Origin: Candidatus Rokuibacteriota bacterium
GTDB lineage: Bacteria; Methylomirabilota; Methylomirabilia; Rokubacteriales; CSP1-6
Direction of reading: 5' to 3'
Length of the DNA stretch: 64,000 bases
Assembly: GCA_003220435.1 (NCBI GenBank)
Contig: QHSL01000061.1
Location: forward strand, 1-64,000
The translations under genes and the position numbers were made by a program. This document shows positions 31,934 to 40,837 of the stretch, piece after piece. Each line of letters opens with the position of its first letter. Positions within the stretch are counted from its first letter, which is position 1. Under the pieces are notes generated by a model, which was not told the origin of the DNA, made no database searches, and was given only the letters and a program-made list of their open reading frames with translations.

Positions 31934-33127
31934 ATGCCACGACTCGACCGGCTGTCCCAGATCGCGCGCAACAATCTGCTCACGTTTCCGGCGCAAGTCA
32001 ACGAGACGGCGCCCTTCGTCCGCCTCCCGAAGCCGCTCGAGGGCTGCCGGCTGGCGATCGTCACCACCGCGGGCCTTCACGTCCGTGGCGATCGGCCCTT
32101 CGCACCCGGTGATCAGACGTATCGCGCGATCCCATCCGACACGCCGGCGGTCGACATCGTCCAGAGCCACACCAGCATCGGCTTCGATCGGGTGCCGATG
32201 CTGCGCGACGTCAACATCTCGTTCCCGATCGACCGGCTGCGCGAGCTGGTGGCGCGCGGCGAGGTCGGGGGACTGGGCTCCCGCAGCTACTCGTTCATGG
32301 GCGCGCAGCGCGAGGCCGCACGGATCGAAAGCGAGACCGGTCCCGAGGTCGCCCGGCTGCTCCGGGACGAGGGCGTGGACGTGGCGCTGATCACGCCGAC
32401 CTGACCGAACTGCACGCACACCGGTGGTGTGCTGGCGCGGACTCTGGAAGTGGAGGGGATCGCCACGACCTCGATCAGCCTCGTGCGCGAGCACACCGAG
32501 AAGGTGAAGCCGCCGCGCGCGCTCTGGGTGCCGTTCCCCTTCGGCCACGCCCTCGGGCGGCCGGACGACGCGGCGCTCCAGCATCGCGTCCTGCGCGCGG
32601 CCCTCGAGCTCCTGAGCGCGCCGGCCGGGCCCGTTCTGCGCGACTTCCCCGACGACGCCGAGGGGAGCGACCAGCCGCCGGCGCCCGTGCAGGCGTCGAC
32701 GATCGCGCCGGCCACGGACGTGCCCCGAGACGTCGCGATGGAGACGACCCAGATGCGCCGGTACCACGAGCGCTGGCTCGAGACAAGCGGCGGCCGCACC
32801 GCGTGCGGTCTCACCGGGATCCCGGTGACGCGGTTCCGCGGCGTAGTGCGCTTCCTCGAGGAGTTCGCGGACGGCGGGGATGCCGACATGACCGAGCGTT
32901 CGGCGGATGTGCCGCTGCCGAACTTCGTCCGCTACTGTGCCGACGACCTGAAGGCGCTCTACTACGAGGGCCACCTGGCGATGAAGTCGGCGGCGGGCGG
33001 CGAGGAGATCGCGCGGTGGTTCTGGGGCGAGACCGCGGCCGGCCAGCTGCTCCGGCGCGTCCGCAATCGGCTCGACGCCTCCGACGATCCGCGCTGGAAG
33101 GCCGCCGCCTTCGGCGTCGCCCGCTAG
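31934..33127 (+). CDS. Selenoprotein of the glycine/sarcosine/betaine reductase B (GrdB) family, UGA at codon 157
   Basis: One reading frame of 397 residues with a single in-frame UGA (32402-32404) read as selenocysteine. The sequence around it is VDVALITPT-U-PNCTHTGGVL, giving a UxxC redox motif at the position where GrdB-family proteins carry Sec or Cys. Before it: LSQIARNNLLTFPAQVNETA, YRAIPSDTPAVDIVQSHTSI and GFDRVPMLRDVNISFPIDRL, all typical of the family. After it: LEVEGIATTSISLVREHTEK and RALWVPFPFGHALGRPDD. A stem-loop with the features of a bacterial SECIS starts 11 nt after the UGA. The C-terminal 150 residues are not part of GrdB and look like a separate helical extension. Probably a thiol/selenol redox enzyme; no other Grd subunits are nearby. 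Confidence 0.85.
32416..32432 (+). promoter_or_regulatory. bSECIS stem-loop of the GrdB-like gene
   Basis: Perfect 7-bp stem GCACACC / GGTGTGC with apical loop GGT; beyond a 2x2 internal loop three more pairs form. The loop begins 18 nt after the UGA, and its first two bases are G. Bacterial SECIS elements need a G at the start of the apical loop, 16-37 nt after the UGA. Confidence 0.75.
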
Positions 33128-33187
33128 CTGTGACGAATCAAGCGGGCACCACCTCCGTGTAGAGTCGCGCGTGAAAGGAACGGACCC

Positions 33188-33901
33188 ATGACCATCATGG
33201 ACGTCAAAGCGCTCACCTTCGACGTGTTCGGGACAGTCGTCGACTGGCGCTCGAGCCTTATCCGCGAGGGCGAGGCCCTCGGAAAGGCGAAGGGGTTCGG
33301 GGTCGACTGGGCGAAGTTCGCCGACGCCTGGCGCGGCATGTACCAGCCAGCGATGGACGAGGTGCGGAGCGGCCGCCGGCCGTGGACGAAGCTCGACGAC
33401 CTCCATCGCGAGAGCCTCGAGAAGCTGCTCGTCCAGTTCGCGATCAAGGGGCTCTCGGACGGCGAGATCGACCACCTCAATCGGGCGTGGCATCGGCTCG
33501 ATCCCTGGCCCGACAGCGTGCCCGGCCTCACGCGACTCAAGAAGAAATACGTGCTGGCGACGCTCTCGAACGGCAACGTCGCGCTGATGGTGAACATGGC
33601 CAAGCACGGCGGGCTTCCGTGGGACGCGATCCTCGGGGCCGAGGTCGCGCGACACTACAAGCCCCAGCCCCAGTGCTATCTGACGACGGCCGCGCTGCTG
33701 GGCCTGCCGCCCGAGGAGTGCATGATGGTCGCCGCCCACAACGGCGACCTCGCCGCCGCCAGCTCGGTGGGTCTCCGCACGGCGTTCGTCCCGCGGCCGG
33801 CGGAGCACGGCGCGGGCCAGACCCGCGACGTGAAGCCGGCGCGCGAGTGGGACGTCGTGGCGAGCGACTTCGTCGACCTCGCCGCGCGGCTCGGTTGCTA
33901 G
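33188..33901 (+). CDS. Haloacid dehalogenase type II-like HAD hydrolase
   Basis: A 237-residue HAD-superfamily enzyme close to L-2-haloacid dehalogenases. Nucleophile motif LTFDVFGTVVDWRSSL; cap domain (about residues 20-95); motif II ATLSNGNVALM; motif III Lys in RHYKPQPQCYLTT; motif IV MMVAAHNGDLAAASSVGLRT. The second acid of the phosphatase DxD is V/F here, which fits dehalogenases that do not need Mg. Release of halide from short 2-halo acids is plausible but unproven. ATG at 33188 with AAGGAA upstream. Confidence 0.8.
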   Translation: MTIMDVKALTFDVFGTVVDWRSSLIREGEALGKAKGFGVDWAKFADAWRGMYQPAMDEVRSGRRPWTKLDDLHRESLEKLLVQFAIKGLSDGEIDHLNRAWHRLDPWPDSVPGLTRLKKKYVLATLSNGNVALMVNMAKHGGLPWDAILGAEVARHYKPQPQCYLTTAALLGLPPEECMMVAAHNGDLAAASSVGLRTAFVPRPAEHGAGQTRDVKPAREWDVVASDFVDLAARLGC

Positions 33902-33920
33902 GTATCGAGGTGCGCGCCGC

Positions 33921-33952
33921 CGGCCGTCGCGGGGCCGGGGCCCCGCCGGCCG
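33921..33952 (+). terminator. Strong hairpin after the HAD gene
   Basis: Stem of CGGCCG, a 2-nt bulge, then GCGGGGCC, paired with GGCCCCGC and CGGCCG across a 2-nt gap (14 bp in all), starting 20 bp after the stop of the HAD gene. No U-tract follows. Confidence 0.5.
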
Positions 33953-34012
33953 AGGCGCGGCTATCAGCCGAGGTGCGACTATAAATAGGCGCCACTCACC
34001 CGGAGGGATCCT

Positions 34013-36097
34013 ATGGCGAAGATCACCCAGTCCGTCGATCTCGAGACCCGCGGCCGTGTGGCCGTGCTCACCGTCGACAACCCGCCCGTCAACGCCCTGA
34101 GCCAGCACGTGCGCAAGGGACTGCATGACGGGCTCGGCCGTGCGGTGGCCGACGGCGGGGTACAGGCCGTCGTCATCGTCTGCGCAGGGCGCACGTTCAT
34201 CGCCGGCGCCGACATCACGGAATTCGGCAAGCCTCCGGTGGAGCCGGGGCTGCACGCGGTGCTCGACCTGATCGAGAGCTCGCCGAAGCCGGTCGTGTCG
34301 GTCATCCACGGCACCGCGCTCGGCGGCGGCCTCGAGGTCACGCTGGCTTGCCACTCTCGCGTCGGCGTCAAGGACGCGCGCTTCGGCCTGCCCGAGGTGA
34401 AGCTTGGTCTCCTGCCCGGCGCCGGCGGCACCCAGCGCCTGCCGCGTGTGGTCGGCGTCGAGAAGAGCCTACAGATGATGGTCAGCGGCGACTCGATCCG
34501 CGCCGACGAGGCGCTTCGGGTCGGGCTCATCGACGAGATCATCGCCGGGGACCTCGCCGCCGCCGGCGTCGCCTTCGCCGAGAAGGTCCTGAACGAGCGG
34601 CGCCCGCTCAGGAAGATTCGCGATTTCACCGACAAGATCGACGCGGCGCGGGGCAAGCCCGAGATCTTCGCGGAGTTCCGCAAGAGCGTCGCGCGCCAGA
34701 CGCGGGGCTTCCGGGCGCCCGAGAACATCGTGAAGGCGGTCGAGGCCGCGGTCAGCCTGCCGTTCGACCAGGGGATCAAGCGCGAGCGCGAGCTGTTCGT
34801 CGAGCTGCTCAACTCGCCGGAGTCGAAGGCGCAGCGCTACTTCTTCTTCGCGGAGCGCGAGGCGGCGAAGATCCCGGACGTGCCGGCCGACACGCCGCCG
34901 CGCGAGATCAAGACGGCCGCGGTGATCGGCGCCGGCACGATGGGCGGCGGCATCGCGATGAACTTCGCCAACGCCGGCATCCCGGTCACGGTGGTCGAGG
35001 TGGCTCAGGAGGCGCTCGACCGCGGCCTGGGGATCGTGCGCAAGAACTATGAAGCGACCGCGGCGCGCGGCCGGCTCACCGCGGCGGACGTCGAGAAGCG
35101 GATGGGCCTCATCATGCCCTCCGTCGATTTCACGGCGGTGGCGAACGCCGACATCGTCATCGAAGCGGTGTTCGAGGAGATGCCGATCAAGAAGGAAGTC
35201 TTCGCCAAGCTCGACGCGATCTGCAAGCCCGACGCGGTGCTGGCGACCAACACCTCGACGCTCGACGTCGACGAGATCGCCTCGGCCACCAAGCGGCCGG
35301 AGAGCGTGATCGGCACCCACTTCTTCAGCCCCGCCAACGTGATGCGACTGCTCGAGAACGTGCGCGGCCAGAAGTCGTCGAAGACCACGATCGCGACCGC
35401 GATGACCGTCGGGCGCCGCATCGGCAAGGTGCCGGTGCTCGTCGGCGTCTGCTACGGCTTCGTGGGCAATCGCATGCTCCACCAGCGCGGCCTGCAGGCC
35501 GAGAAGCTCATTCTGGAGGGCGCGGCGCCGCACCAGGTCGACAAGGTGCTCACCGACTTCGGCTTCCCGATGGGCCCGTTCGCGATGGGCGACCTGGCCG
35601 GCCTCGACGTGGGCTGGCGCATCCGGAAGGGCCGCGGGACCAAGGCGCCGGTGGCCGACCGCATCTGCGAGCTGGGGCGGTTCGGGCAGAAGACGGGCGC
35701 CGGCTATTTCAGGTATGAGAAGGGCGACCGCACGCCGATCCCCGACCCCGAGGTCGAGAAGATCATCGTGGACGTCGCGACGTCCATGGGCGTCACCCGT
35801 CGCTACATCTCCGACGAGGAGATCCTCCAGCGTCTCCTCTACCCGATGGTCAACGAGGGCGCCAAGATCCTCGACGAGAAGATCGCGATCCGTGCCAGCG
35901 ACATCGACGTGATCTGGGTCTACGGCTACGGCTGGCCGGTGTATCGTGGCGGCCCGATGTTCTGGGCGGACTCGATCGGTCTGCGGGCGCTGCGCGACCG
36001 GATGCTGGAGTTCAGGAAGCAGAGCGGCGACGACTTCTGGTCGCCGGCGCCGCTGCTCGACCGGCTCGCAGGCGAGGGCAAGGGCTTCACCGGCTGA
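34013..36097 (+). CDS. FadB-like bifunctional enoyl-CoA hydratase / 3-hydroxyacyl-CoA dehydrogenase
   Basis: A 694-residue beta-oxidation enzyme. Residues 1-190 are crotonase-fold (VLTVDNPPVNALSQHVRKGL, GRTFIAGADITEFGK oxyanion loop, LPEVKLGLLPGAGGTQRLPR with the catalytic Glu region). From residue 303 comes the NAD-binding dehydrogenase (AAVIGAGTMGGGIAMNFANA, IEAVFEEMPIKKEVFAKLD, GTHFFSPANVMRLLE with the catalytic His, and VGVCYGFVGNRML), followed by two C-terminal dimerisation domains. It would take trans-2-enoyl-CoA to 3-ketoacyl-CoA. No thiolase is adjacent. GGAGGG precedes the ATG. Confidence 0.9.
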   Translation: MAKITQSVDLETRGRVAVLTVDNPPVNALSQHVRKGLHDGLGRAVADGGVQAVVIVCAGRTFIAGADITEFGKPPVEPGLHAVLDLIESSPKPVVSVIHGTALGGGLEVTLACHSRVGVKDARFGLPEVKLGLLPGAGGTQRLPRVVGVEKSLQMMVSGDSIRADEALRVGLIDEIIAGDLAAAGVAFAEKVLNERRPLRKIRDFTDKIDAARGKPEIFAEFRKSVARQTRGFRAPENIVKAVEAAVSLPFDQGIKRERELFVELLNSPESKAQRYFFFAEREAAKIPDVPADTPPREIKTAAVIGAGTMGGGIAMNFANAGIPVTVVEVAQEALDRGLGIVRKNYEATAARGRLTAADVEKRMGLIMPSVDFTAVANADIVIEAVFEEMPIKKEVFAKLDAICKPDAVLATNTSTLDVDEIASATKRPESVIGTHFFSPANVMRLLENVRGQKSSKTTIATAMTVGRRIGKVPVLVGVCYGFVGNRMLHQRGLQAEKLILEGAAPHQVDKVLTDFGFPMGPFAMGDLAGLDVGWRIRKGRGTKAPVADRICELGRFGQKTGAGYFRYEKGDRTPIPDPEVEKIIVDVATSMGVTRRYISDEEILQRLLYPMVNEGAKILDEKIAIRASDIDVIWVYGYGWPVYRGGPMFWADSIGLRALRDRMLEFRKQSGDDFWSPAPLLDRLAGEGKGFTG

Positions 36098-36102
36098 CGG
36101 AC

Positions 36103-36117
36103 GGCCCCGCCGGGGCC
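36103..36117 (+). terminator. Short GC hairpin after fadB-like gene
   Basis: Stem GGCCCC / GGGGCC with a 3-nt loop, 5 bp after the stop codon, followed by C-rich sequence and no U-tract. Confidence 0.35.
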
Positions 36118-36314
36118 CCCCGGCCCGCGGCGACGCTCGCGCGCGTCGGGCGTCGTGCGCCGAAACTGTCAGTCCTTGCCAATCCGGCTTGACGCGTCTT
36201 GCCGACGGCCACCTAACCGCGCGAGAATCCTCGGCGTCGGACCATCCACAAATTCGGCAAGCGCTGGCATCGCCCGTGCTCTCGAAGCTGTTCGTCGAGG
36301 GGAGGCGGTTTCGG

Positions 36315-36701
36315 GTGATCGTCACGTGCGCGTGGTGCGAGCAAGAGGGGCGACCGGCGGGCCTGGGTGAGCGGGCCCCGCTCGACGACAAGTCGAAGAC
36401 CCACGGAATCTGCCGCCGCCATGCGATCGAGCTCCTCAACCGCCTGCCGTCGCGCTCGTTCCCGGGTGTGCGGCTTTTGCTCGTGGTCAGCTCTGGGCAG
36501 ACGGCCCTCTACCAGTTCCTCGAGCGGGAGCTCGCGGGGGTCAGCGGGGTCCGCGTGATGCTCGAGCGCCGCCGGAACGATCGCCGGATCGCCCCGAAAG
36601 CGGTGCCGGCCGAGAAGCGCCGAGCCGAGCGCCGGGTGCGCGAGGGCCAGGTCTATGCGCTCGGATACACGGTGATCCGCTTCGGAGCATCGTCGCGATG
36701 A
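36315..36701 (+). CDS. CxWC...HGICxxH small protein with DRRxxERR-like region (paralogue 2)
   Basis: A 128-residue paralogue of the product at 31305. It reads VTCAWCEQEGRPAGLGERAP, KTHGICRRHAIELLNRLPSR, SFPGVRLLLVVSSGQTALYQ, and ends with LERRRNDRRIAP, EKRRAERRVREGQVY and LGYTVIRFGA. GTG at 36315 has GGGAGG 9 nt upstream and aligns exactly with the start of paralogue 1. The four metal-ligand candidates are all kept. Function unknown; nucleic-acid binding is possible given the Arg density. Confidence 0.6.
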   Translation: MIVTCAWCEQEGRPAGLGERAPLDDKSKTHGICRRHAIELLNRLPSRSFPGVRLLLVVSSGQTALYQFLERELAGVSGVRVMLERRRNDRRIAPKAVPAEKRRAERRVREGQVYALGYTVIRFGASSR

Positions 36702-36758
36702 GGCGCGCGTAGCCGCCGCCTTTCAGGTCGCCTGCGCTATTCTTGGCGGGCCAGCACC

Positions 36759-38187
36759 ATGCTGAAGGACTCCCGCTCCACCGACGATCTCCGTCGAAGT
36801 GTGGCCGACGTGTACGCGGTCGAGCTCGACTACCTCGTCGAGCGTCGGCGCCGACTCGGCGACAAGGACGTCGACGCCTCGACCCTCAGGCCGAGCGCCA
36901 GCGCGCCGGAACCGCGATCCCGCCGCGAGTCGCCCACGGAACGATCGGCCTTGCCCTCTCGGGAGGCGGGATTCGCTCGGCGACGTTCTCGATCCTCGCC
37001 GCCGTGATTCCGGCGGCCGTCATCGGGTACCTGAAGCGATCGCTGTGGATCTTCGGCTTCGCCGCGGCGGGGCTCCTGGCCGCCGTGGAGCTCGTTCACT
37101 TCGGCGAGTGGCTCTCGCGCGAACACTATGCGGTGCTGGTGGAGTGGTATCCGCGATTCCTCGTGATTGCTGGAGTGTCGGGCTTCGCCATCAACGTGAA
37201 CAAGGTGTCGCTGCTCAACTTCTATCGCGACCGCCTCGCCGACGCCTACATGATCCGCCGTTCCCCCGGGCAGATCACCACCAGCGATCGGATCAGGCTG
37301 CGCGACGTTCTCCCCACGAGCAACGGCCCCTATCATCTGCTGAACGCCACGCTCAACCTCGCCGGGTCGCGGGATCTCTCGCTGCGCGGCCGGCGGTCAG
37401 CGCACTTCCTGTTCTCGAAGCTCTACTGTGGCTCGCCGCGCGTGGGCTACGCGCCCACCAGCGCGTACGCGCGGGGGCGGCTGGATCTCCCGACCGCGAT
37501 GGCGGTCTCTGGCGCGGCGGTGAGTCCGCAAATGGGCTCGGCCACGAAGCCGGGCCTCGCGGTCCTGATGGCGCTGCTCAACGTTCGCCTGGGTCAGTGG
37601 CTGCCGAACCCGGCCGTTCGCCTGAGGGCCGGGCTGGTCTTCTGGAACTACTTCTTCGTGAAGGAGCTCTTCAGCCTGACGGACGAGAATGACTGGTACG
37701 TGTTCGTGAGCGACGGCGGCCACTTCGACAACACCGGCCTCTACGGCCTGCTGGAGCGGCGCTGCCGGACCATCATCGCGGTCGACTGCGGCGCGGACCC
37801 GGATCGGAAGTTCGACGACGTCGCCAACATCATGAGGAAAGCGCGGATCGACTTCGGGATCGAGATCCAGCTCGATCTCGGCAAGCTCCACGGCGACCCG
37901 ACGACTCAGCGGGCGGCCGCGGGGTTCCAGGTGGGCAGGATCCTCTATCCGCCCAACCAGGGCGACGTCGCCGGGGAGGGCCGCATCGTCTACATCAAGC
38001 CGACCATGAGCGCGGACTTCCACGAGAGCGAGGACCTCCTGGAGTACGCGCGGACCATCCGACCTTCCCCCAGGAGACGACCGCCGATCAATTCTTCGAC
38101 GAGGGGCAGTTCGAGTCCTACCGCGAGCTCGGCTACCAGCTCACCAAGACCGGCTTCGCCGCGCTCGGGCCCCGCTGGATCCGCTGA
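36759..38187 (+). pseudogene. Decayed patatin-like phospholipase with membrane segments
   Basis: Pieces of one protein lie in three frames. ATG at 36759 gives LKDSRSTDDLRRSVADVYAV and VERRRRLGDKDVDASTL; near 36886 one base is lost and the frame shifts to AERQRAGTAIPPRVAHGTIG. The oxyanion loop LALSGGGIRSATFS is intact, but at about 36993 it jumps straight into membrane helices (AAVIPAAVIGYLKRSLWIFG), removing the segment that should hold the nucleophile Ser (GxSGG). Later parts are recognisable (SGAAVSPQMG, SDGGHFDNTGLYGLLERRCR). Near 38056 another base is lost; restored, the ending reads FPQETTADQFFDEGQFESYR and stops at 38187. Inactive as it stands. Confidence 0.8.
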
Positions 38188-38364
38188 CGCCCGTCGGGCG
38201 GCGCCACGGTGCTCGAGCGGTCGGCCCCAGTATTCAAGCCGCCCGTCGCGTTGGCGAGCCTCAGTTCGACGTTCGTGAGTGATCGGCCAGCCCGCGCGCG
38301 TGGCATACTGCGCCCGTGGCCAAGAATCCGAAGTGTCCGCGCGACCCCTGACGGCGTAGCGTCC

Positions 38365-38952
38365 ATGGACGGCGGCGCGCTCCCAACCGCGTGGCCGAGC
38401 AGTTTCCCCGAGCTGGCCACCGAGCGGCTCCGACTCCGCGCGCCGCTCCCGCGCGACGCCGCAGCGCTCCTGGGCATCCTCGGCGACCCCGAGGTCACCA
38501 GATACCACAACATGCCGACGCTCACGACGCTGGCCGAAGCGCACGCGGCGCTCGAGCGGCTCGAACAGCGCTATACCGGCCGCGATGCGATCCGCTGGGC
38601 GATCGAGCTGGTCGAGCACGGCCAAATGATCGGCACAGTCGGACTGCTCCGGTTCGACTTCGAGCATCGCCGGGCCGAGGTGGGGTACGAGATCGCGCGC
38701 CGCGAGTGGGGCCGAGGGCTTGCGCCCGAGGCGGCCGCGGCCGTCATCAGGTACGGATTGTCCGTCTTGGGCCTCCACCGGATCGAGGCCGGGGTGCTGC
38801 CCGAGAACGACGCGTCGGTGCGGGTCCTCCAGAAGCTCGGATTCCTTGAGGAGGGGCCGAGGCGGGACTACCTGTACGCCAAGGGTTGCTTTCACACCTT
38901 CCGGTGGTTCAGCCTGCTCGAAACCGACGAGTTGCCTGGAACCGCCCGATGA
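38365..38952 (+). CDS. GNAT acetyltransferase, RimJ/RimL type
   Basis: A 195-residue N-acetyltransferase: LATERLRLRAPLPRDAAALL, MIGTVGLLRFDFEHRRAEVG, YEIARREWGRGLAPEAAAAV (acetyl-CoA loop) and LGLHRIEAGVLPENDASVRV with LQKLGFLEEG. This is the subgroup that acetylates protein N termini or small amines. Its stop overlaps the dinB start (ATGA), so the two are coupled. Confidence 0.85.
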   Translation: MDGGALPTAWPSSFPELATERLRLRAPLPRDAAALLGILGDPEVTRYHNMPTLTTLAEAHAALERLEQRYTGRDAIRWAIELVEHGQMIGTVGLLRFDFEHRRAEVGYEIARREWGRGLAPEAAAAVIRYGLSVLGLHRIEAGVLPENDASVRVLQKLGFLEEGPRRDYLYAKGCFHTFRWFSLLETDELPGTAR

Positions 38953-40031
38953 CGTCGCCGGCGGAGCGACGCGTCGTCCATCTCGACATGGACGCCTTCT
39001 ATGCGTCGGTCGAGCAGCGCGACCAGCCGGAGCTGCGCGGCCGTCCGGTCGTCGTCGGCGGTGACTCGCGTCGGGCCGTCGTCGCGGCCGCCTCCTACGA
39101 GGCGCGGAAGTTCGGGATCCGGTCGGCTATGCCGATGTTCCGCGCGCGGCGGCTGTGTCCCGATCTGGTCATCGTGGAGCTCCGGATGGACCACTACCGG
39201 GCGGTGTCCCAGGAGATCCGCGCGATCCTCGGACGATTCACCGAGCAGATCGAGCCGCTGGCCCTGGACGAGTGCTACCTGGACGTCTCCGAGCATGCCC
39301 CAACGCTCACCGCCGCCGGACGGCTCGCCCAGGCGATGAAGGACGAGATCCGCGCGCGGGTGCGGCTGACCGCGTCGGCGGGCGTGGGGCCGAACAAGTT
39401 CGTGGCGAAGATCGCCTCGGCGCTGCGCAAGCCGGACGGGCTGGTCCTGGTGCCGACCAACGAGGTGCTGGGTTTCCTGGCGCCGCTGCCCGCCTCACGC
39501 ATGTGGGGCGTCGGGAAGGTCACGGAGCGGAGGCTCGCGCACGCCGGCATCACGACGATCGGCGGCCTCGCCGCCGCCGACCCGGCCGCGCTCGAAGCGC
39601 TGCTCGGCAAGCAAGGACGCCGGATGTGGGAGTTCGCTCACGGCGACGATCAGCGCGACGTGCAGGTGGCGCGCCGGGCAAAGTCCGTGAGCAACGAAAC
39701 CACCTTCGAGGAGGACACGACGGACCTCGTCGTGCTCCGCGAGAAGCTCGAGGCGCTCGCGCGGCGGGTCGCCGAGCGGCTCCACCGGCGTCGCCTCGCC
39801 GGCCGCACGATCGTGCTGAAGCTGACCTACCGAAACTTCCAGCACGCCTCGCGCCGGACGACCCTCGGCGCGCCCACCAGCGACGACCGCGTCATCGCCG
39901 ACGAGGCCGTGAGGCTCCTGGGCCGCAGCGAGGCGGGCACGCGACCGGTGCGGCTCGTCGGCGTGGGAGTGTCCGGCTTCGACGCCGGCGCCGCCGACGC
40001 GCCGCCCCAGCTCGGCTTCTTCTCTTCGTAG
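38949..40031 (+). CDS. dinB: DNA polymerase IV (Y-family translesion polymerase)
   Basis: A 360-residue Y-family polymerase for lesion bypass. Catalytic acids: VVHLDMDAFYASVEQRDQPE and LALDECYLDVSE; steric region VVVGGDSRRAVVAAASYEAR; helix-hairpin-helix in LPASRMWGVGKVTERRLAHA; little finger SNETTFEEDTTDLVVLREKL and LVGVGVSGF. It lacks a C-terminal beta-clamp motif that I can recognise beyond the final QLGFFSS, which fits the QLxLF clamp consensus. ATGA overlap with the GNAT gene. Confidence 0.9.
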   Translation: MTSPAERRVVHLDMDAFYASVEQRDQPELRGRPVVVGGDSRRAVVAAASYEARKFGIRSAMPMFRARRLCPDLVIVELRMDHYRAVSQEIRAILGRFTEQIEPLALDECYLDVSEHAPTLTAAGRLAQAMKDEIRARVRLTASAGVGPNKFVAKIASALRKPDGLVLVPTNEVLGFLAPLPASRMWGVGKVTERRLAHAGITTIGGLAAADPAALEALLGKQGRRMWEFAHGDDQRDVQVARRAKSVSNETTFEEDTTDLVVLREKLEALARRVAERLHRRRLAGRTIVLKLTYRNFQHASRRTTLGAPTSDDRVIADEAVRLLGRSEAGTRPVRLVGVGVSGFDAGAADAPPQLGFFSS

Positions 40032-40043
40032 CGACGCCTCGCT

Positions 40044-40071
40044 TGACGTGCTCGCGTCGCGTGCAATAATT
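40044..40071 (+). promoter_or_regulatory. Sigma70-type promoter upstream of the Sec-peroxiredoxin gene
   Basis: TTGACG (40044-40049), a 16-bp spacer and AATAAT (40066-40071), each five of six to consensus. The expected start near 40078 leaves a leader of about 200 nt before the ATG at 40278, with no convincing protein in it. Confidence 0.5.
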
Positions 40072-40277
40072 CGCGCGTGGCGCTGTCGGACCCTCCATCG
40101 AGTACATCGCGCCGCTCCACGGCGTGCGACGGCGCCGGCGAGAAACCGGCGACGCGACGTCGTCATCGCGACCATTCGAGGCGTCAGGCCAGCACGTGAT
40201 ACCGTGTTCCGCAGCGTCCGGAGGGAACCGGGTGCCGGTCTCAGCCGTTATCCCGGAAAATCCGGGGAGGAGGAGTC

Positions 40278-40826
40278 ATGTCCATCAAGCGTGCGGTAGC
40301 TCGGACTCTCGTCCTGAGCGCCCTGGCGGTCGCGACCTTGGCCAGCGCCGCCGTCGCCCTCGAAGTCGGTCAGAAGGCGCCCGACTTCGCCCTGAACGGG
40401 ACCGACGGCAAGCCGGTCAAGCTCTCCGACCTTACGGCCAAGGGCCCGGTCGTCATCTACACGTTCATCGCGGCGTTCACCCCGACCTGAACCCGTGAGC
40501 TGAACGGCTTCGAGGCGGCGCTGCCGCAATTCGAGGCCGTGGGCGCCCAGGTCGTGGGTGTCAGCACAGATCATCACCTCGCACTGGCCGGATGGCAGAA
40601 GGATCAGAAGTCCAGGCAGCTCCTCCTCTCGGATTTCCGTCGGCAGATGCTTCCAGCGTATGGCGCGATGGTGACCGACGACAAAAGCCCGGTCTACCGC
40701 TACGCCAAGCGCGCGTACTTCATCATCGACAAGAGCGGTACGATTAAATTCGTGAAGGTCATGGACAGCGGGCTGGATCTACTCAACCCGGAGGAAGTGC
40801 TGGCCGCCGTCAAGGCGGCGATGTAG
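40278..40826 (+). CDS. Exported peroxiredoxin with selenocysteine (UGA at codon 71)
   Basis: One frame of 182 residues with a single in-frame UGA at 40488-40490. Signal peptide TLVLSALAVATLASAAVA; then VGQKAPDFALNGTDGKPVKL, VVIYTFIAAFTPT-U-TRELNG, where U sits exactly at the peroxidatic Cys of the AhpC/TSA family (xPTCT). The remainder follows the family: AQVVGVSTDHHLALAGWQKD, LLLSDFRRQMLPAYGAM and RAYFIIDKSGTIKFVKV. It should reduce peroxides in the periplasm. The ATG has GGAGGAGG upstream. A stem-loop at 40505 fits a bacterial SECIS. Reading the UGA as a stop would leave a useless 70-residue piece and a headless peroxiredoxin. Confidence 0.88.
40505..40539 (+). promoter_or_regulatory. bSECIS stem-loop of the exported peroxiredoxin gene
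   Basis: Lower stem of 10 pairs (CGGCTTCGAG with TTCGAGGCCG, two G-U pairs), an AA bulge on the 3' side, an upper 5-bp stem GCGGC / GCCGC and apical loop GCT. The loop starts 29 nt after the UGA with G in first place, inside the known spacing range of bacterial SECIS elements. Confidence 0.75.
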
Positions 40827-40837
40827 GGAGGTAGGCG

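Noticed and set aside
31880-34354. An 824-codon open frame on the minus strand
   Set aside because: It is the antisense of the GrdB-like, HAD and FadB-like genes. High GC gives long stop-free antisense frames; its composition is Arg/Asp/His-rich without motifs.
40078-40277. A small leader peptide in the 200-nt leader of the peroxiredoxin gene
   Set aside because: A GTG frame exists but has no ribosome binding site, and its Arg/Ser-rich product looks like random high-GC sequence.
40488-40490. Nonsense mutation in the exported peroxiredoxin
   Set aside because: The codon falls exactly on the catalytic residue, the rest of the gene is undamaged, a matching stem-loop follows, and two other genes show the same arrangement.
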